A stretch of 64,000 nt of DNA, taken from NCBI GenBank assembly GCA_963677475.2, contig CAXXQD010000021.1:682001-746000 (forward strand). The letters run 5' to 3'. Made by a program: the position numbers and the translations under genes. Within the stretch, counting starts at the first letter, position 1, and each line of letters starts with the position of its first letter. The notes under the pieces were generated by a model. That model saw only the letters and a program-made list of their open reading frames with translations, searched no databases and was not told the DNA's origin. Positions 50,401 through 54,582 of the stretch are shown here, in pieces. Source of the stretch: JABMQB01 sp963677475. GTDB taxonomy: Bacteria > Bacteroidota > Bacteroidia > Bacteroidales > Prolixibacteraceae.

Positions 50401-51489
50401 TTCGTTAGCCTTTCTCAAGCTGTTGAAGTCAATGTTGGTTCCGATCTGGATATTTGCGGAAACGATTCCATAAATCTTGACAATGCAACTTCTTCCGGAA
50501 CTGATCAAATTATTTGGTCAACTTCAGGCGATGGAACGTTTAACGATCCTGAAATACTGAACCCGGTTTATACACCTGGCACTTTTGATTCTGCCATTGG
50601 AGAAGTTACCCTAATACTGAAAGGATTTGGCAATTCTGTTTGCAGCGATCATTCCGACACATTGCACATAAATCTGTCTTCCGAAGTTGAATTAGATGCA
50701 GGCGATGATTATAAGGCATGTAAAGGGGAAGCTGTAAGGATTGAGAATGCGGTTGCTGAAAACTATGTGGCATTGCAATGGCTTACCGATGGGAAAGGTG
50801 AAATTCAGGATGAATTCTCATTATCGCCAACCTATTTGCCGGGGAATGATGAAAATGATATTGTGCAGATGATTTTGGTTGCAACAGGTGAAGGCGCGTG
50901 TGGTTCAGGATACTTTGCAGATACACTGCAAATAACATATCAAAATGATCTGTCGGTTACCATTTCCGGAACCAGCGAACTTTCATACGATAATTCGGCA
51001 ATTCTTTTTGCCAATGTTCTTCCTGAAAGCGGGGATTACGAATATTTGTGGGCACCAGAAGAGCAGTTCTTATATCCAAATGCTGGGGAAACCGAGACTG
51101 TGATCCTGAAAAAAGATACAGAGGTTTCAGTAAGTGTTATGGATATGGCTACGGGATGTGTTGCATCTGACAGTCTGCTGGTTTTGGTTCAGGCACCGGA
51201 TGAAAATTCCATAAATGTTCGAAATGGCCTTACCCCGAACGGAGATGGGAACAACGATGTTTGGTACATCGAAGGAATTGAATATTTCCCAAATAATGTG
51301 GTTAAAATATTTAACCGTTGGGGCGATAAGATTATTGAAATTCAAGGCTACAATAATGAGTTTAATTATTGGGATGGGCTAAACGAGTTTGGCAAAAAAG
51401 TCCCGGATGGAACTTATTTCTATGTGGTGAAAGTCAGCAGTTCGAAATCATATACCGGTTGGGTGCAGGTTCGCTCAGTAATAAATTAA
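32449..51489 (+). CDS. Giant HYR/Calx-beta/cadherin-like surface protein with type B T9SS sorting domain (SprB-like), main open frame
   Basis: A single frame of 6346 residues, really the C-terminal three quarters of the gene starting at 25689; the GTG at 32449 is not a true start because the frame is open upstream. Order: HYR and related Cys-containing modules to about residue 1985; Calx-beta modules about 1985-5410, including ten near-identical copies (3643-4732); cadherin-like modules about 5410-5725 (PECNDITVNGLEDSTIYFSS, FSYNV-type strands and DDTYKMDEDSEINGNIISND); five 88-residue repeats (5728-6170); and a gliding-motility-associated C-terminal domain about 6255-6346 (NGLTPNGDGNNDVW, FNRWGDKI, DGTYFYVV). 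Such proteins are exported by T9SS and held on the surface, as SprB is in Flavobacterium gliding. The stop is 6 nt before porP. Acidic, Asp-rich Calx-beta modules probably bind calcium. Confidence 0.9.
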   Translation: MRGNLTTHEQTITVVDNIDPVIACPSGTYYREYDNEYVDYYTIYGSEFTPSVSDNCYLSSYLNSKNNSRYLNGYQLDLGDHAITWTATDASSNTDQCVVNVTVVETFEPIIECPDDFLEYTSEEDCYYTVSGTGLDAVFASETTIPGRTLTHDFISAPDSITLNGAEIPEGETTITWTAKQTIGGTEYTSTCSHLITIIDDVDPVIVQPVHDTFNIDPGECSRVMTVSNPSVADNCSAFGNLTIENNAPDTFLLGNNNVVWEITDESGNISIATQTITILDNEGPIIENCPTSDLTAIASGSNCQIAVSWPALIATDECSGMKSFTSTHSPGTLFDLGTTEVTYTAIDNNDNESTCTFNVIVTDENPTVVCVGDQTRNTNANTCSYKVLGNEFDPVSFSDNCAIDSIAWNYVTDANDTIRGTNTLSGKTIPRGSDPGETVINWIATDANGNTAECSFTLTINDNEPPIIVVPGNQVRYVDEHKNNYTVVGTEFDDVTATDNCGIVIKLETASGDSTLAGETLDIGENILRWYAEDDHGNSSEESFIVTVIDNEGPVLYTAEANTSANTSGSCEAVVNYTAPTFIDYGTDGVSSLIITVSPDTCIPGAVFPAGVTEVTYTAVDSFGNSTDYTFDVTVNDIEKPTIVCPSGSPFVRITDTDKGYYTTQGTEFDPVTFGDNCNLSLTVINDYNEETSLDGETFPVDTTSVIWIVTDNAGNADSCTIQVIVEDEQQPVIQYCADDSVAQNADLGFCSYEIPGSEYDPFGFSDNHGLQKLTYQIGSEAEVGTDMNTTLGGVKIPVGTTLEPTSTVTWRVYDLSGNPSIICQTVFTIIDVEDPFVQTVTNQIRSVDAGQTYYTILEGDGWDPTVTENCSIETLSYSIDGGGEVGTSDTTSIVDTTLEVGSHEIVWTATDIYGNTGTGSFLVTVIDDEIPNIVCNDITVYLESDGNYTLISANIDSIGSGTTDPGGIASMDVEPTSFNCTDIGLNPIVLTVADNFGNVATCEAGLTVEDTIAPTAICRDLTLQLDALGEVTLLASQINNGSADACGLQSVVADITSFTCSDVGDKVVTLTVTDVNSNVSTCTSNVSIEDNISPSAVCNPIQVYLDETGNYTLTAANNDSIAKGSADNCDLSYSVLPNTFSCSDFGSNEVTLRVTDSDGNIDECTTTVTVNDSIAPSAVCQDISIQLDVNGSATITADQINNASSDICGIESLSLDKTSFDCTNLGADSLTNLVTLSVTDTAGNEATCYALVTVSDTINPTISCPVSGLQSVNTDTDECTYTPVDDSWDASASDGCISLETIFTLSGATEIASNSSNTTLSGISFNKGTTVVLWTSTDSSGNSNTCSYSVEVSDAQDPNALCQDITVQLNASGNASITTADVDNGSNDACDTPVLSINISDFTCDDLGSNTVTLTATDASGNDATCESEVTIADTIDPSAVCKNITVYLDDSGAISVSGTDIDNNSSDNCGISIFEVSKDNVLFTSSVSYGCADVDPSGKTLYLKTSDSSANTDQCVSTVTVEDTISPVANCQDITIQLDNSGNASIVAADINNSSSDACGIQSTVASKTAFTCSDLGNQTVTLTITDNNSNVSSCDAIVTVSDTISPVYTSCPGNQNVVTDNGLCTYENNDLGWNAIATDNCSSIDSLYYTVSSPSTLTGLNTTISGQIFAKGTSTVTWTAKDVSGNTTQCVYTVTVSDNENPQANCQAFTAQLERDGTIEVFPSDIDNSSSDNCGITDYSISKDNINFQASLSYNCLDIGSANIYLQVIDDAGLRDTCVTTLTVADTLIPTLDDLSDRIVLTDNGKCYYTHSGTGWDPTDNCDSEPTITYSLGGATSDVTLPNTTLDGQIFEKGTTTVTWTVEDNASNTGTVVYNVVVNDNENPVISCPTDIEQVVASAGATSATVSSISAPTYSDNCSVDTLTYSYSGATTAAAQNSGINELSSDIFNVGTTTVTYIAIDAAGNSDTCTFDITINAQDGAIILDTNAVTTTEDLDYEEFKVRLGSEPTGTVVIDVTSSDTGEGTVDKATLTFDASNWDIEQTVRVTGVNDDVDDDDINYTITLSINQDGTDDASGFEQAGNATVNAINLDNDVAGVIITDPGTTTEDLGTATFDVSLKTEPIDTVMFTFEVDSGDLTEGEIIGTDTLVFLPTTWNIPQTITVKGKDDDIDDGDIPYTINVSNASSTLDTDYDGNFGTTVSITNIDNDDAGFIVSPQSLTTSETGTTAEFSIVLTSKPATDTSTFVVVVDIASNNTDEGTVDISQITFTHLNWDTAQTITVTGIDDAVVDGDIDFTIVNTVNTAGTTDEIYDLLNPDDVSVTNVDDDEASIAIDDVTQVETNSGTTNFVFTVTQSNIQVIGGYSVGFYLADGTAKRGSDLVNNGGLISFDGDANETQDITIQIKGDDVVEQNEEFYVMLTSPITTGVNQTINVTDNKGTGTINNDDAATFSIADTVITEGNSGTKELVFTVTLARGVETDSLVTIDYVTADGTAFEPGDYISESGTISFDGDDGETQTFSITIIGDEKIELDETFTATISNIKCSSLPVDILNQLSFTDYEATGTITNDDAAIISISDFEVQEDTASVMYTITLDKPVQGEFTIDFATSDNSALDGSDYIFADSTFTFGGANALVQTISIPIIDNSIAEPTETLIGTIDSLIDLNNQSITFEGGGASTIGTGTILDDDSATLAIDDVEVTEGVDATARFTVSLTGNIQDEVSFNYAAADISANSTSDYTLANNSITFESGSTTGTKKYIDVSIVDNNIAEAVETYYINLSALDNSSQSGVSIIDNQGLGTINDNDTVHLTLNAFTIAETNSAQTQSFYVSRDIASQSQITLVFTSEAEAVPSAISTSDFTAQSGVDVVLPEGSTDSVDVTATTIAGDIIAEPTETFKGSITFNNKNGQQVVFTSGGSQAIATITDNDVMEITLEDSTITETDGSQTINYLVTSNIAAQEDVILSFSTSNSSALAGNDYSAQAGTSITFYKGTVSNEIPVEILGDLITEPTELFTGSISLTNNNEQQVNIVDANANYTINDNDQATISIAGFTFDESDVGSLTAEFTIALSRDIQNAFTVEFATADIAGQAIAGDDYTAVSTTLTFGASNDSIQYVEIPIINDNWVEPTETLNGVLSNLSPASQAVTLSNGQSTLSAIGTITDDDFASIAIDSVTVNEDAGFAVFTVTLSGNIQDTLTVDYTTEDGTVGDIAVHTDDYTTTTGTIIFAAGSLSEATKTISVPIVDDNISEPISETFTVELSQLVCTGDNSFDNTIGLGTINDDDPITEINLTGFTVTETDGNVFHDFVASMGLVAQEDIVLTFTTSDTTALAGSDYTGQSKQYTITAGQLSVDIPIEVIGDNITEPQEIFAGAIQIHEANQQNVAIGTGSAIGIINDDDAATISITGFDVNESTGNGTFTMTSDHIIQDTVLFTFNTLDNTAKAGDLLDYTSVVDSILYFGDGNNGPINIPITIHNDDLSEPTESLYAVLSSLTTNGQNVIFAGSGPTIQATGTIQDNDAATLAIDSVSKIELDDGQTVEYEFTVAHNGNNTEGAFTVAYETKFVDSEANVDYDSKSGTIEFSGATGETQTISITVNGDDILEEDETFIVELSEGNFGGRNISFTDSIGLGTILDNDLAALMISDADTIEGKGVEFTLELTNDVEGDVTVDVSFGDVTTSSGDYTATTQQFTFTGGAKGTKTVTVPTNDDSVLEEDETFTASLSLFAGNSGIDTTDTGIGTILDNDNAALTISDADTIEGKGVEFTLELTNDVEGDVTVDVSFGDVTTSSGDYTATTQQFTFTGGVKGTKTVTVPTNDDSVLEEDETFTASLSLVLGNSGIDTTDTGTGTILDNDNAALTISDADTIEGKGVEFTLELTDDVEGDVTVDVSFGDVTTSSGDYTATTQQFTFTGGAKGTKTITVPTNDDSVLEADETFTASLSLVLGNSGIDTTDIGIGTILDNDNAALTISDADTIEGKGVEFTLELTNDVEGDVTVDVSFGDVTTSPGDYTATTQQFTFAGGAKGTKTVTVPTNDDSVLEADETFTASLSLFDGNSEVDDSDTGTGTILDNDNAALTISDADTIEGKGIEFTLELTDDVEGDVTVDVSFGDVTTLSGDYTGTTQRFIFAGGAKGTKTVTVPTNDDSVLEDDETFTASLSLFDGNTEVDDSDTGTGTILDNDNAALTISDADTIEGKGVEFTLELTNDVEGDVTVDVSFGDVTTSSGDYTATTQRLIFAGGAKGTKTVTVPTNDDSVLEEDETFTASLSLFDGNSEVDDSDTGTGTILDNDNAALTISDADTVEGKGIEFTLELTNDVEGDVTVDVSFGDVTTSSGDYTGTTQRFIFAGGVKGTKTVTVPTNNDSVLEADETFTASLSLFDGNSEVDDSDTGTGTILDNDLAALTISDADTIEGRGIEFTLELTDDVEGDVTVDVSFGDVTTSSGDYTGTTQRFIFVGGAKGTKTVTVPTNDDSVLEEDETFTASLSLFDGNSEVDDSDTGIGTILDNDNAALTISDADTVEGKGIEFTLELTNDVEGDVIVDVSFGDVTTSSGDYTATTQRFTFTGGVKGTKTVTVPTNDDSVLEEDETFTASLSLFAGNSGIDTTDTGIGTILDNDNAALTISDADTIEGKGVEFTLELTDDVEGDVTVDVSFGDVTTSSGDYTGTTQRITFTGGAKGTQTVTVPTNDDNVLEEEETFTASLSLVLGNSGIDTTDTGTGTILDNDVASVTIADTIIYEDDGTVTLNAILNNGAQGGFTVDVSTKDGTAKISDSDYTAITDHTLTFLGNAGEKQAFSFVPTSDDKLELDESAIVFMSNLANTSLNVGISDTAIITIANDDTARVTIEDISSFEDDGPVTFTATLDYAVQGGFTVDVFTSDSTAFIADSDYTQIIGHTLNFAGSKGETKTFSFTPTSDSKLEDDEIALIKQANLTGTLLNVDISDQARMKILNDDTARVSIDDVLVAEDAGTARFTVSLSGDVQDEFRVYYTVSDSTTSIGDDYTSSQNYVTFPAESGDGDVQYITIDIINDTYVEFTEYYLVKLDSISGASVQFVDSVGLGTITDNDNASISINDVSVHEDAGSATFTVTLSGNVQDEFTIDYATSDISALNGEDYTQATGNITFPTNSANGDMQTITVDITDDIQLEPTENYNLTLSNISGGLVHFTDSIGLGAITDNDAASISMDSVEVNEDAGIAIFTVTLNGHVQDSFSVDFISSDSTALAGSDYNTSTGTITFPDDSSDGTIQTISIPVIDDNFVEPDEYYSVVLSNITGGLVTIADSVGIGLIIDNDQASVSINNVRVDESDGNAIFTLTLTGNIQDAVSLDFETSERSAAEGSDFTNRSGTVTFPAGSTNGSTGIISVPIIDNSTVEPEEYFHVSLSNLVSTSIQIGIATSTGVCTITDDDHYPECNDITVNGLEDSTIYFSSNDFISAYNDQDGDQLDRIEISSLPENGLLYWNNNPVSVGQNINRADLDNLIFVPNPDWNGDTQFNYSVYDGANWSENGATVFITIIPVDDGPLAVDDTYKMDEDSEINGNIISNDISAMDSLVVVGINIGGIEYTVGDTILIPDVGRIIIKENGDFVFYPDTNFDSEVPIITYTVNDGNGGYDSAKISIKIQSKNDNPIVFNEFYKICIGSVLEGNVLSNGDYDPEGEGLIVAANLIKGPLYGDFSIEPDGSFEYASFGDQNGETDTIIVSICENEDDGICSNDTIIVQLPLPVELDAGEDISICGTGPVYLGNAVATGAITLRWTTSGDGAFSDSSLVNPVYIPGLADQENQSVQLILEGFGDPVCGNVSDTLQINFVNEVQVNAGKDLILCYDELVNLDSAFASGTTQVNWVTSGDGSFSDSSIVNPVYMPGDLDFEIGNVALILTGFGNETCGSKSDTIIIHFETAIEISAGKDLSLCGEDIVYLDSALVSGTDQVFWSSTGDGAFGDPTAIQTTYSPGLNDIENGNFSLVLQGIGGAVCGNRSDTIFVSLSQAVEVNVGSDLDICGNDSINLDNATSSGTDQIIWSTSGDGTFNDPEILNPVYTPGTFDSAIGEVTLILKGFGNSVCSDHSDTLHINLSSEVELDAGDDYKACKGEAVRIENAVAENYVALQWLTDGKGEIQDEFSLSPTYLPGNDENDIVQMILVATGEGACGSGYFADTLQITYQNDLSVTISGTSELSYDNSAILFANVLPESGDYEYLWAPEEQFLYPNAGETETVILKKDTEVSVSVMDMATGCVASDSLLVLVQAPDENSINVRNGLTPNGDGNNDVWYIEGIEYFPNNVVKIFNRWGDKIIEIQGYNNEFNYWDGLNEFGKKVPDGTYFYVVKVSSSKSYTGWVQVRSVIN
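43375..46644 (+). repeat. Ten tandem near-identical 327-bp Calx-beta repeats
   Basis: Ten consecutive 109-codon units, each beginning ALTISDADTIEGKG or close to it and ending GTILDNDNA. Differences are few: V/I after KG, TND/TDD, QQF/RF, and two alternative tails (LFAGNSGIDTTD or LVLGNSGIDTTD versus LFDGNSEVDDSD). Mixed tails suggest recombination between units. By hand count, two lines here (43561-43680) hold 66 G+C of 120 bases against 44 of 120 in flanking lines (42661-42720 and 46741-46800). Confidence 0.95.
49630..50955 (+). repeat. Five Cys-containing 88-residue modules near the C-terminus
   Basis: Five diverged tandem modules share the pattern AG-D--IC----V-LD-A---GT--V-W-TSGDG-F-D----NPVY-PG, then LILEGFG--VCG---DT. 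Two Cys per module are placed to form a disulphide. The period is about 264 bp and the DNA has diverged, so the expansion is old. They separate the cadherin-like region from the sorting domain and may form a stalk. I do not recognise a named family. Confidence 0.75.
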
Positions 51490-51495
51490 TAAGAA

Positions 51496-52443
51496 ATGAT
51501 AAAAAAAGTAACGATAAAAATACCGATGAAAAGGTACCTGATTTTTAGCATCTTCATGTTCGCCGGGCTCATTGTTTTTGCACAACAAGACCCGTTGTTT
51601 ACGCAATATACTTTTAATAAATTATTGGTGAACCCAGCTTATGCCGGAAGCCGCGAAGATTTAACCCTTAACGTGGTGAACCGCACGCAATGGATCAGTA
51701 TCGACGGGGCTCCCAATACGCTTACCTTAAGTGCGCATAAAGCGGTCAAGGATAAAAATGTGGGATTCGGGTTGTACATTCTTCGGGATGCAATTGGCCC
51801 GACCACAAATACTTCATTAATGGGTACTTATTCATACCGTATATTGTTGGCAAACAGTTTCTTTTCGTTTGGGTTGCAAGGCGGGGTAAATTATTTTGAT
51901 TTTGCATGGAATGAGATGAACTTAAGGGACGAGGACTACCTTTTCGATCCGGCCAATGTCAGGAAAATAACCCCCGATGTAAATGTGGGATTTTATTACC
52001 AGTCACAAAAGTTTTTTGCTGGGCTTTCTTCCAAGCACCTTCTCGAAAACGATTACGGTTTTGTTACCGAAGGGTATAAATCTACATTTACCCGTTTATC
52101 AAGGCATTTTTATTTAATGGCTGGAGGTGTTGTTCCATTGAGGGATAAAATATTGTTCAGGCCTTCAGCACTCGTAAAATTTGTCCGTAATGCACCGGTT
52201 CAGTTTGATGTTACAGGTTGTATTATTTTTAAAAATTCCCTCATGGTTGGCGCTTCGTTTAGAACGGAAAAAGCGGTTACCCTGATGACGGAAGTTGCGC
52301 TTACCGATAAAATTCGTTTAGGATATTCATACGATATTTATTTTAACGAACTTCAGCTCTATAATTATGGATCCAGCGAAATAAGGCTGGAATTTGATAT
52401 TCGTTTGTTTGAATCACGAATGGTAACACCAAGATATTTCTAA
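51496..52443 (+). CDS. PorP/SprF-family type IX secretion membrane protein
   Basis: The 315-residue protein has a signal peptide (YLIFSIFMFAGLIVFAQ) followed by the family's opening QQDPLFTQYTFNKLLVNPAYAGS and a predicted outer-membrane beta-barrel ending EIRLEFDIRLF. SprF-type proteins are needed to export or attach partner adhesins with type B sorting domains, as SprF is for SprB. An alternative ATG at 51526 would give MKRYLIFS; the ATG at 51496 is kept since it lies 6 nt after the adhesin stop, suggesting coupling. It is the likely dedicated partner of the giant protein. Confidence 0.93.
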   Translation: MIKKVTIKIPMKRYLIFSIFMFAGLIVFAQQDPLFTQYTFNKLLVNPAYAGSREDLTLNVVNRTQWISIDGAPNTLTLSAHKAVKDKNVGFGLYILRDAIGPTTNTSLMGTYSYRILLANSFFSFGLQGGVNYFDFAWNEMNLRDEDYLFDPANVRKITPDVNVGFYYQSQKFFAGLSSKHLLENDYGFVTEGYKSTFTRLSRHFYLMAGGVVPLRDKILFRPSALVKFVRNAPVQFDVTGCIIFKNSLMVGASFRTEKAVTLMTEVALTDKIRLGYSYDIYFNELQLYNYGSSEIRLEFDIRLFESRMVTPRYF

Positions 52444-52451
52444 CGTGAAAA

Positions 52452-53753
52452 ATGGATGACATGAAAAAAATTGTGGTTAAGATTACCGTTTTATTTCTGA
52501 TGCTTGGACCGATGGCGGTTTCTGCACAACTTAAAACCGGAAATAAATTATACGATCAATATAAATACAACAAAGCAATTCCATATTTCTTAAAATCTAC
52601 CGAATCAAAAAAGCATGAGGAACGGAAACTGGCGACAGTGAAGCTTGCCAATTGCTACAGAATGATTAATGCGTATGAAGAAGCGTCGGAATGGTACGAA
52701 AAAATTCTGAAAGGAAAAGATGTTGGTCCTGAGGTATATTTTAATTATGGTACAGTATTAAGAAGCACCGGGAATTACGAAGAAGCAAAGAAATGTTTCG
52801 ACAAGTATTTAAAATCCAATCCAGAAGATAAAAGGGCAGTGGCATATGTAAAGTTTTGTGATGAAATTGCTGTTTGGAAGGATCTTGAAGCAAGTGCTGA
52901 AATAAGAAACTTAAAAACAGTGAATACCCAATTTGCCGAATTCTCTCCGGTACCATTAAAAAAAGGGTTGATGTTTGTTTCTGATCGGGAAGTGGATATG
53001 GTTGACAATAATAATTTTCTGTGGACCGGGAATGGTTTCCTTAATTTGTATAAAGTTTCGATGGAGATTAATGATGATTCGTTACACATTTTATCTGCCC
53101 CACAAAAGATGTCGAACGATATTAATCAAAAGTATCATGATGGGCCTGCCTGCTTTTCTTCGGATGAAAAGATTATCTACACCACCAGAACATCAAAACA
53201 AAAAATTAGCCGAAAAGATACCATAAAGGTTAATTACTCAAAGATATTTTATGCTGTTATTGCGGGAAAGAAAATAGAATTTGTGGACTTCAAATATAAC
53301 GGGGATAATTTTTCAGTTGGGCACCCAACTATTTCACATGATGGGAATACCCTTATCTTTTCTTCAGACATGCCAGGAGGGACAGGCGAAAGCGATTTGT
53401 ATTATTGTATAAAGGAGAACGAAGAATGGAGTACCCCAATTAATATCGGGGAGAATGTAAATACTTTCGGAAACGAATATTTTCCGTATCTGGCAAACGA
53501 TACTACCTTATATTTTTCATCCGATGGGCTTATGGGTTATGGAGGGTTGGATATTTTTGTTACCCAATTAAAAAATGGGGAATGGCAAAAACCTTTTAAC
53601 CTTAAATCGCCAATAAATTCTTCCTATGATGATTTCGGCATAACCCTTTTGGGAAATAAAAAGGATGGCTTTTTTAGTTCAAACCGTCCGGGAGGGAAAG
53701 GATCAGATGATATATACCAATTTATGGACCTAAAGAAAGTAAGCGGCAAATAA
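52452..53753 (+). CDS. TPR and PD40 (WD40-like) repeat protein, PorE/OmpA-like partner without OmpA domain
   Basis: The 433-residue protein has a signal peptide (VVKITVLFLMLGPMAVSAQ), TPR repeats at about 25-135 (YDQYKYNKAIPYFLKS, YEEASEWYEKIL, YEEAKKCFDKYLKS) and PD40 beta-propeller blades thereafter (LMFVSDREVD, TLIFSSDMPGGTGESDLYYC, TLYFSSDGLMGYGGLDIFV, GFFSSNRPGGKGSDDIYQF). Family relatives downstream of PorP/SprF genes usually end in an OmpA peptidoglycan-binding domain; this one stops before it. An in-frame ATG at 52461 is an equal start candidate. It lies 8 nt after porP and completes the adhesin operon, with a likely periplasmic scaffold role. Confidence 0.88.
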   Translation: MDDMKKIVVKITVLFLMLGPMAVSAQLKTGNKLYDQYKYNKAIPYFLKSTESKKHEERKLATVKLANCYRMINAYEEASEWYEKILKGKDVGPEVYFNYGTVLRSTGNYEEAKKCFDKYLKSNPEDKRAVAYVKFCDEIAVWKDLEASAEIRNLKTVNTQFAEFSPVPLKKGLMFVSDREVDMVDNNNFLWTGNGFLNLYKVSMEINDDSLHILSAPQKMSNDINQKYHDGPACFSSDEKIIYTTRTSKQKISRKDTIKVNYSKIFYAVIAGKKIEFVDFKYNGDNFSVGHPTISHDGNTLIFSSDMPGGTGESDLYYCIKENEEWSTPINIGENVNTFGNEYFPYLANDTTLYFSSDGLMGYGGLDIFVTQLKNGEWQKPFNLKSPINSSYDDFGITLLGNKKDGFFSSNRPGGKGSDDIYQFMDLKKVSGK

Positions 53754-53921
53754 TTTAAAACATCCACTAGTTGAAAACCATTAGGACTAATAGTTCAGAC
53801 CTGAAAATAATTTTTCGATCTTCAAGAAAATGAATTGTAACCAAGTTCTACCCAATACCGTAAAGGGAAGGAAACCAGTTAACTATACTTGTCAAACATT
53901 CAAATTAAGGAGGATCCAAAA

Positions 53922-54320
53922 ATGAAAAAATCAACTGCTTTTAAAAATTATTTGTTCTGTATCGGGATTTTTTTGATTCTTACGCTTTTTTCTTGTGGAG
54001 AACAAGAAGATACGGGTAGGATAAAGAAAACAACAGACAAAGAAACAGGCGAAATTACCTATGAGAAATTGGGGGAAATGAATGCATGGACTGCCGACAC
54101 AAACCACCATGGAGGAATCAGGGAATGGTATGGGGGCAAACCCGAACCCACTGATTGCCATATTGTATTGTACACCCCTGGTGCTGGAGAAGGAGGTGGC
54201 CCTCAGCGTGTTTTCTGTGCGGGTTCTTGCGCCGATGGCGAAATCTGTAACTTAAAGGAAATTTCAACAGCTGAGTCGGATGACAAAAAAGTTGTAACAC
54301 TTGCTTGCAGGTGCGAATGA
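53922..54320 (+). CDS. Small Cys-rich lipoprotein of unknown function
   Basis: The ATG at 53922 gives 132 residues, preceded by AAGGAGG with a short spacer, an unusually strong Shine-Dalgarno for this phylum. A lipoprotein signal (FCIGIFLILTLFSC) leads to a short domain with six further cysteines near the C-terminus (TDCHIVLYTPG, VFCAGSCADGEICN, LACRCE), a pattern suggesting disulphides or metal binding. An upstream in-frame TTG at 53889 is less likely. No recognised family. It lies between the adhesin operon and the integration site. Confidence 0.75.
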   Translation: MKKSTAFKNYLFCIGIFLILTLFSCGEQEDTGRIKKTTDKETGEITYEKLGEMNAWTADTNHHGGIREWYGGKPEPTDCHIVLYTPGAGEGGGPQRVFCAGSCADGEICNLKEISTAESDDKKVVTLACRCE

Positions 54321-54346
54321 GAATTGTTTGTCCGAATGAGAAATAA

Positions 54347-54376
54347 AAAAGCCAGTAGAAAAATCTACCGGCTTTT
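54347..54376 (+). terminator. Terminator after the small lipoprotein gene
   Basis: AAAAGCCAGTAGA (54347-54359) pairs with TCTACCGGCTTTT (54364-54376) with one mismatch and a 4-nt loop. It is also predicted to work on the minus strand. Confidence 0.65.
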
Positions 54377-54382
54377 ACTGAG

Positions 54383-54424
54383 TAGCGGGAGCAGGACTTG
54401 AACCTACGACCTTTGGGTTATGAG
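54383..54424 (-). pseudogene. 3' fragment of a tRNA-Met gene (integration site, attL)
   Basis: On the minus strand this is the 3' half of a tRNA: anticodon loop CTCATAA (anticodon CAT, 54422-54420), 3' anticodon-stem strand, variable loop, a complete T-arm (GTAGG-TTCAAGT-CCTGC) and the acceptor 3' strand TCCCGCT with discriminator A. The sequence to the right cannot form the 5' anticodon stem or D-arm, so only the 3' half is present. Such fragments are direct repeats left when an element integrates into a tRNA gene. The orientation puts the intact tRNA at the other, right-hand end of the element. Confidence 0.8.
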
Positions 54425-54530
54425 GTCTTGGAATATTGAAGCCAAAAAACGTTAAATATCACAATGTTAGGACATTAAAGTTTTGCTGTATCCATATTAA
54501 TTCATAAAAAAGCATATAAAATCGCCATTT

Positions 54531-54549
54531 GTTGTACCTATGTTGTACC
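54531..54549 (+). repeat. Direct repeat GTTGTACC upstream of the integrase
   Basis: GTTGTACC occurs at 54531-54538 and 54542-54549, exactly 11 bp apart (one helical turn). It lies between the tRNA fragment and the integrase ATG at 54583, so it may be an arm-type recombinase site or an autoregulatory operator. Confidence 0.35.
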
Positions 54550-54582
54550 CAAAATTTATATCTTTACCTGAAAATACCATAT

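Noticed and set aside
54383..54424. Complete tRNA-Met gene
   Set aside because: The bases to the right cannot form the 5' anticodon stem, D-arm or acceptor strand.
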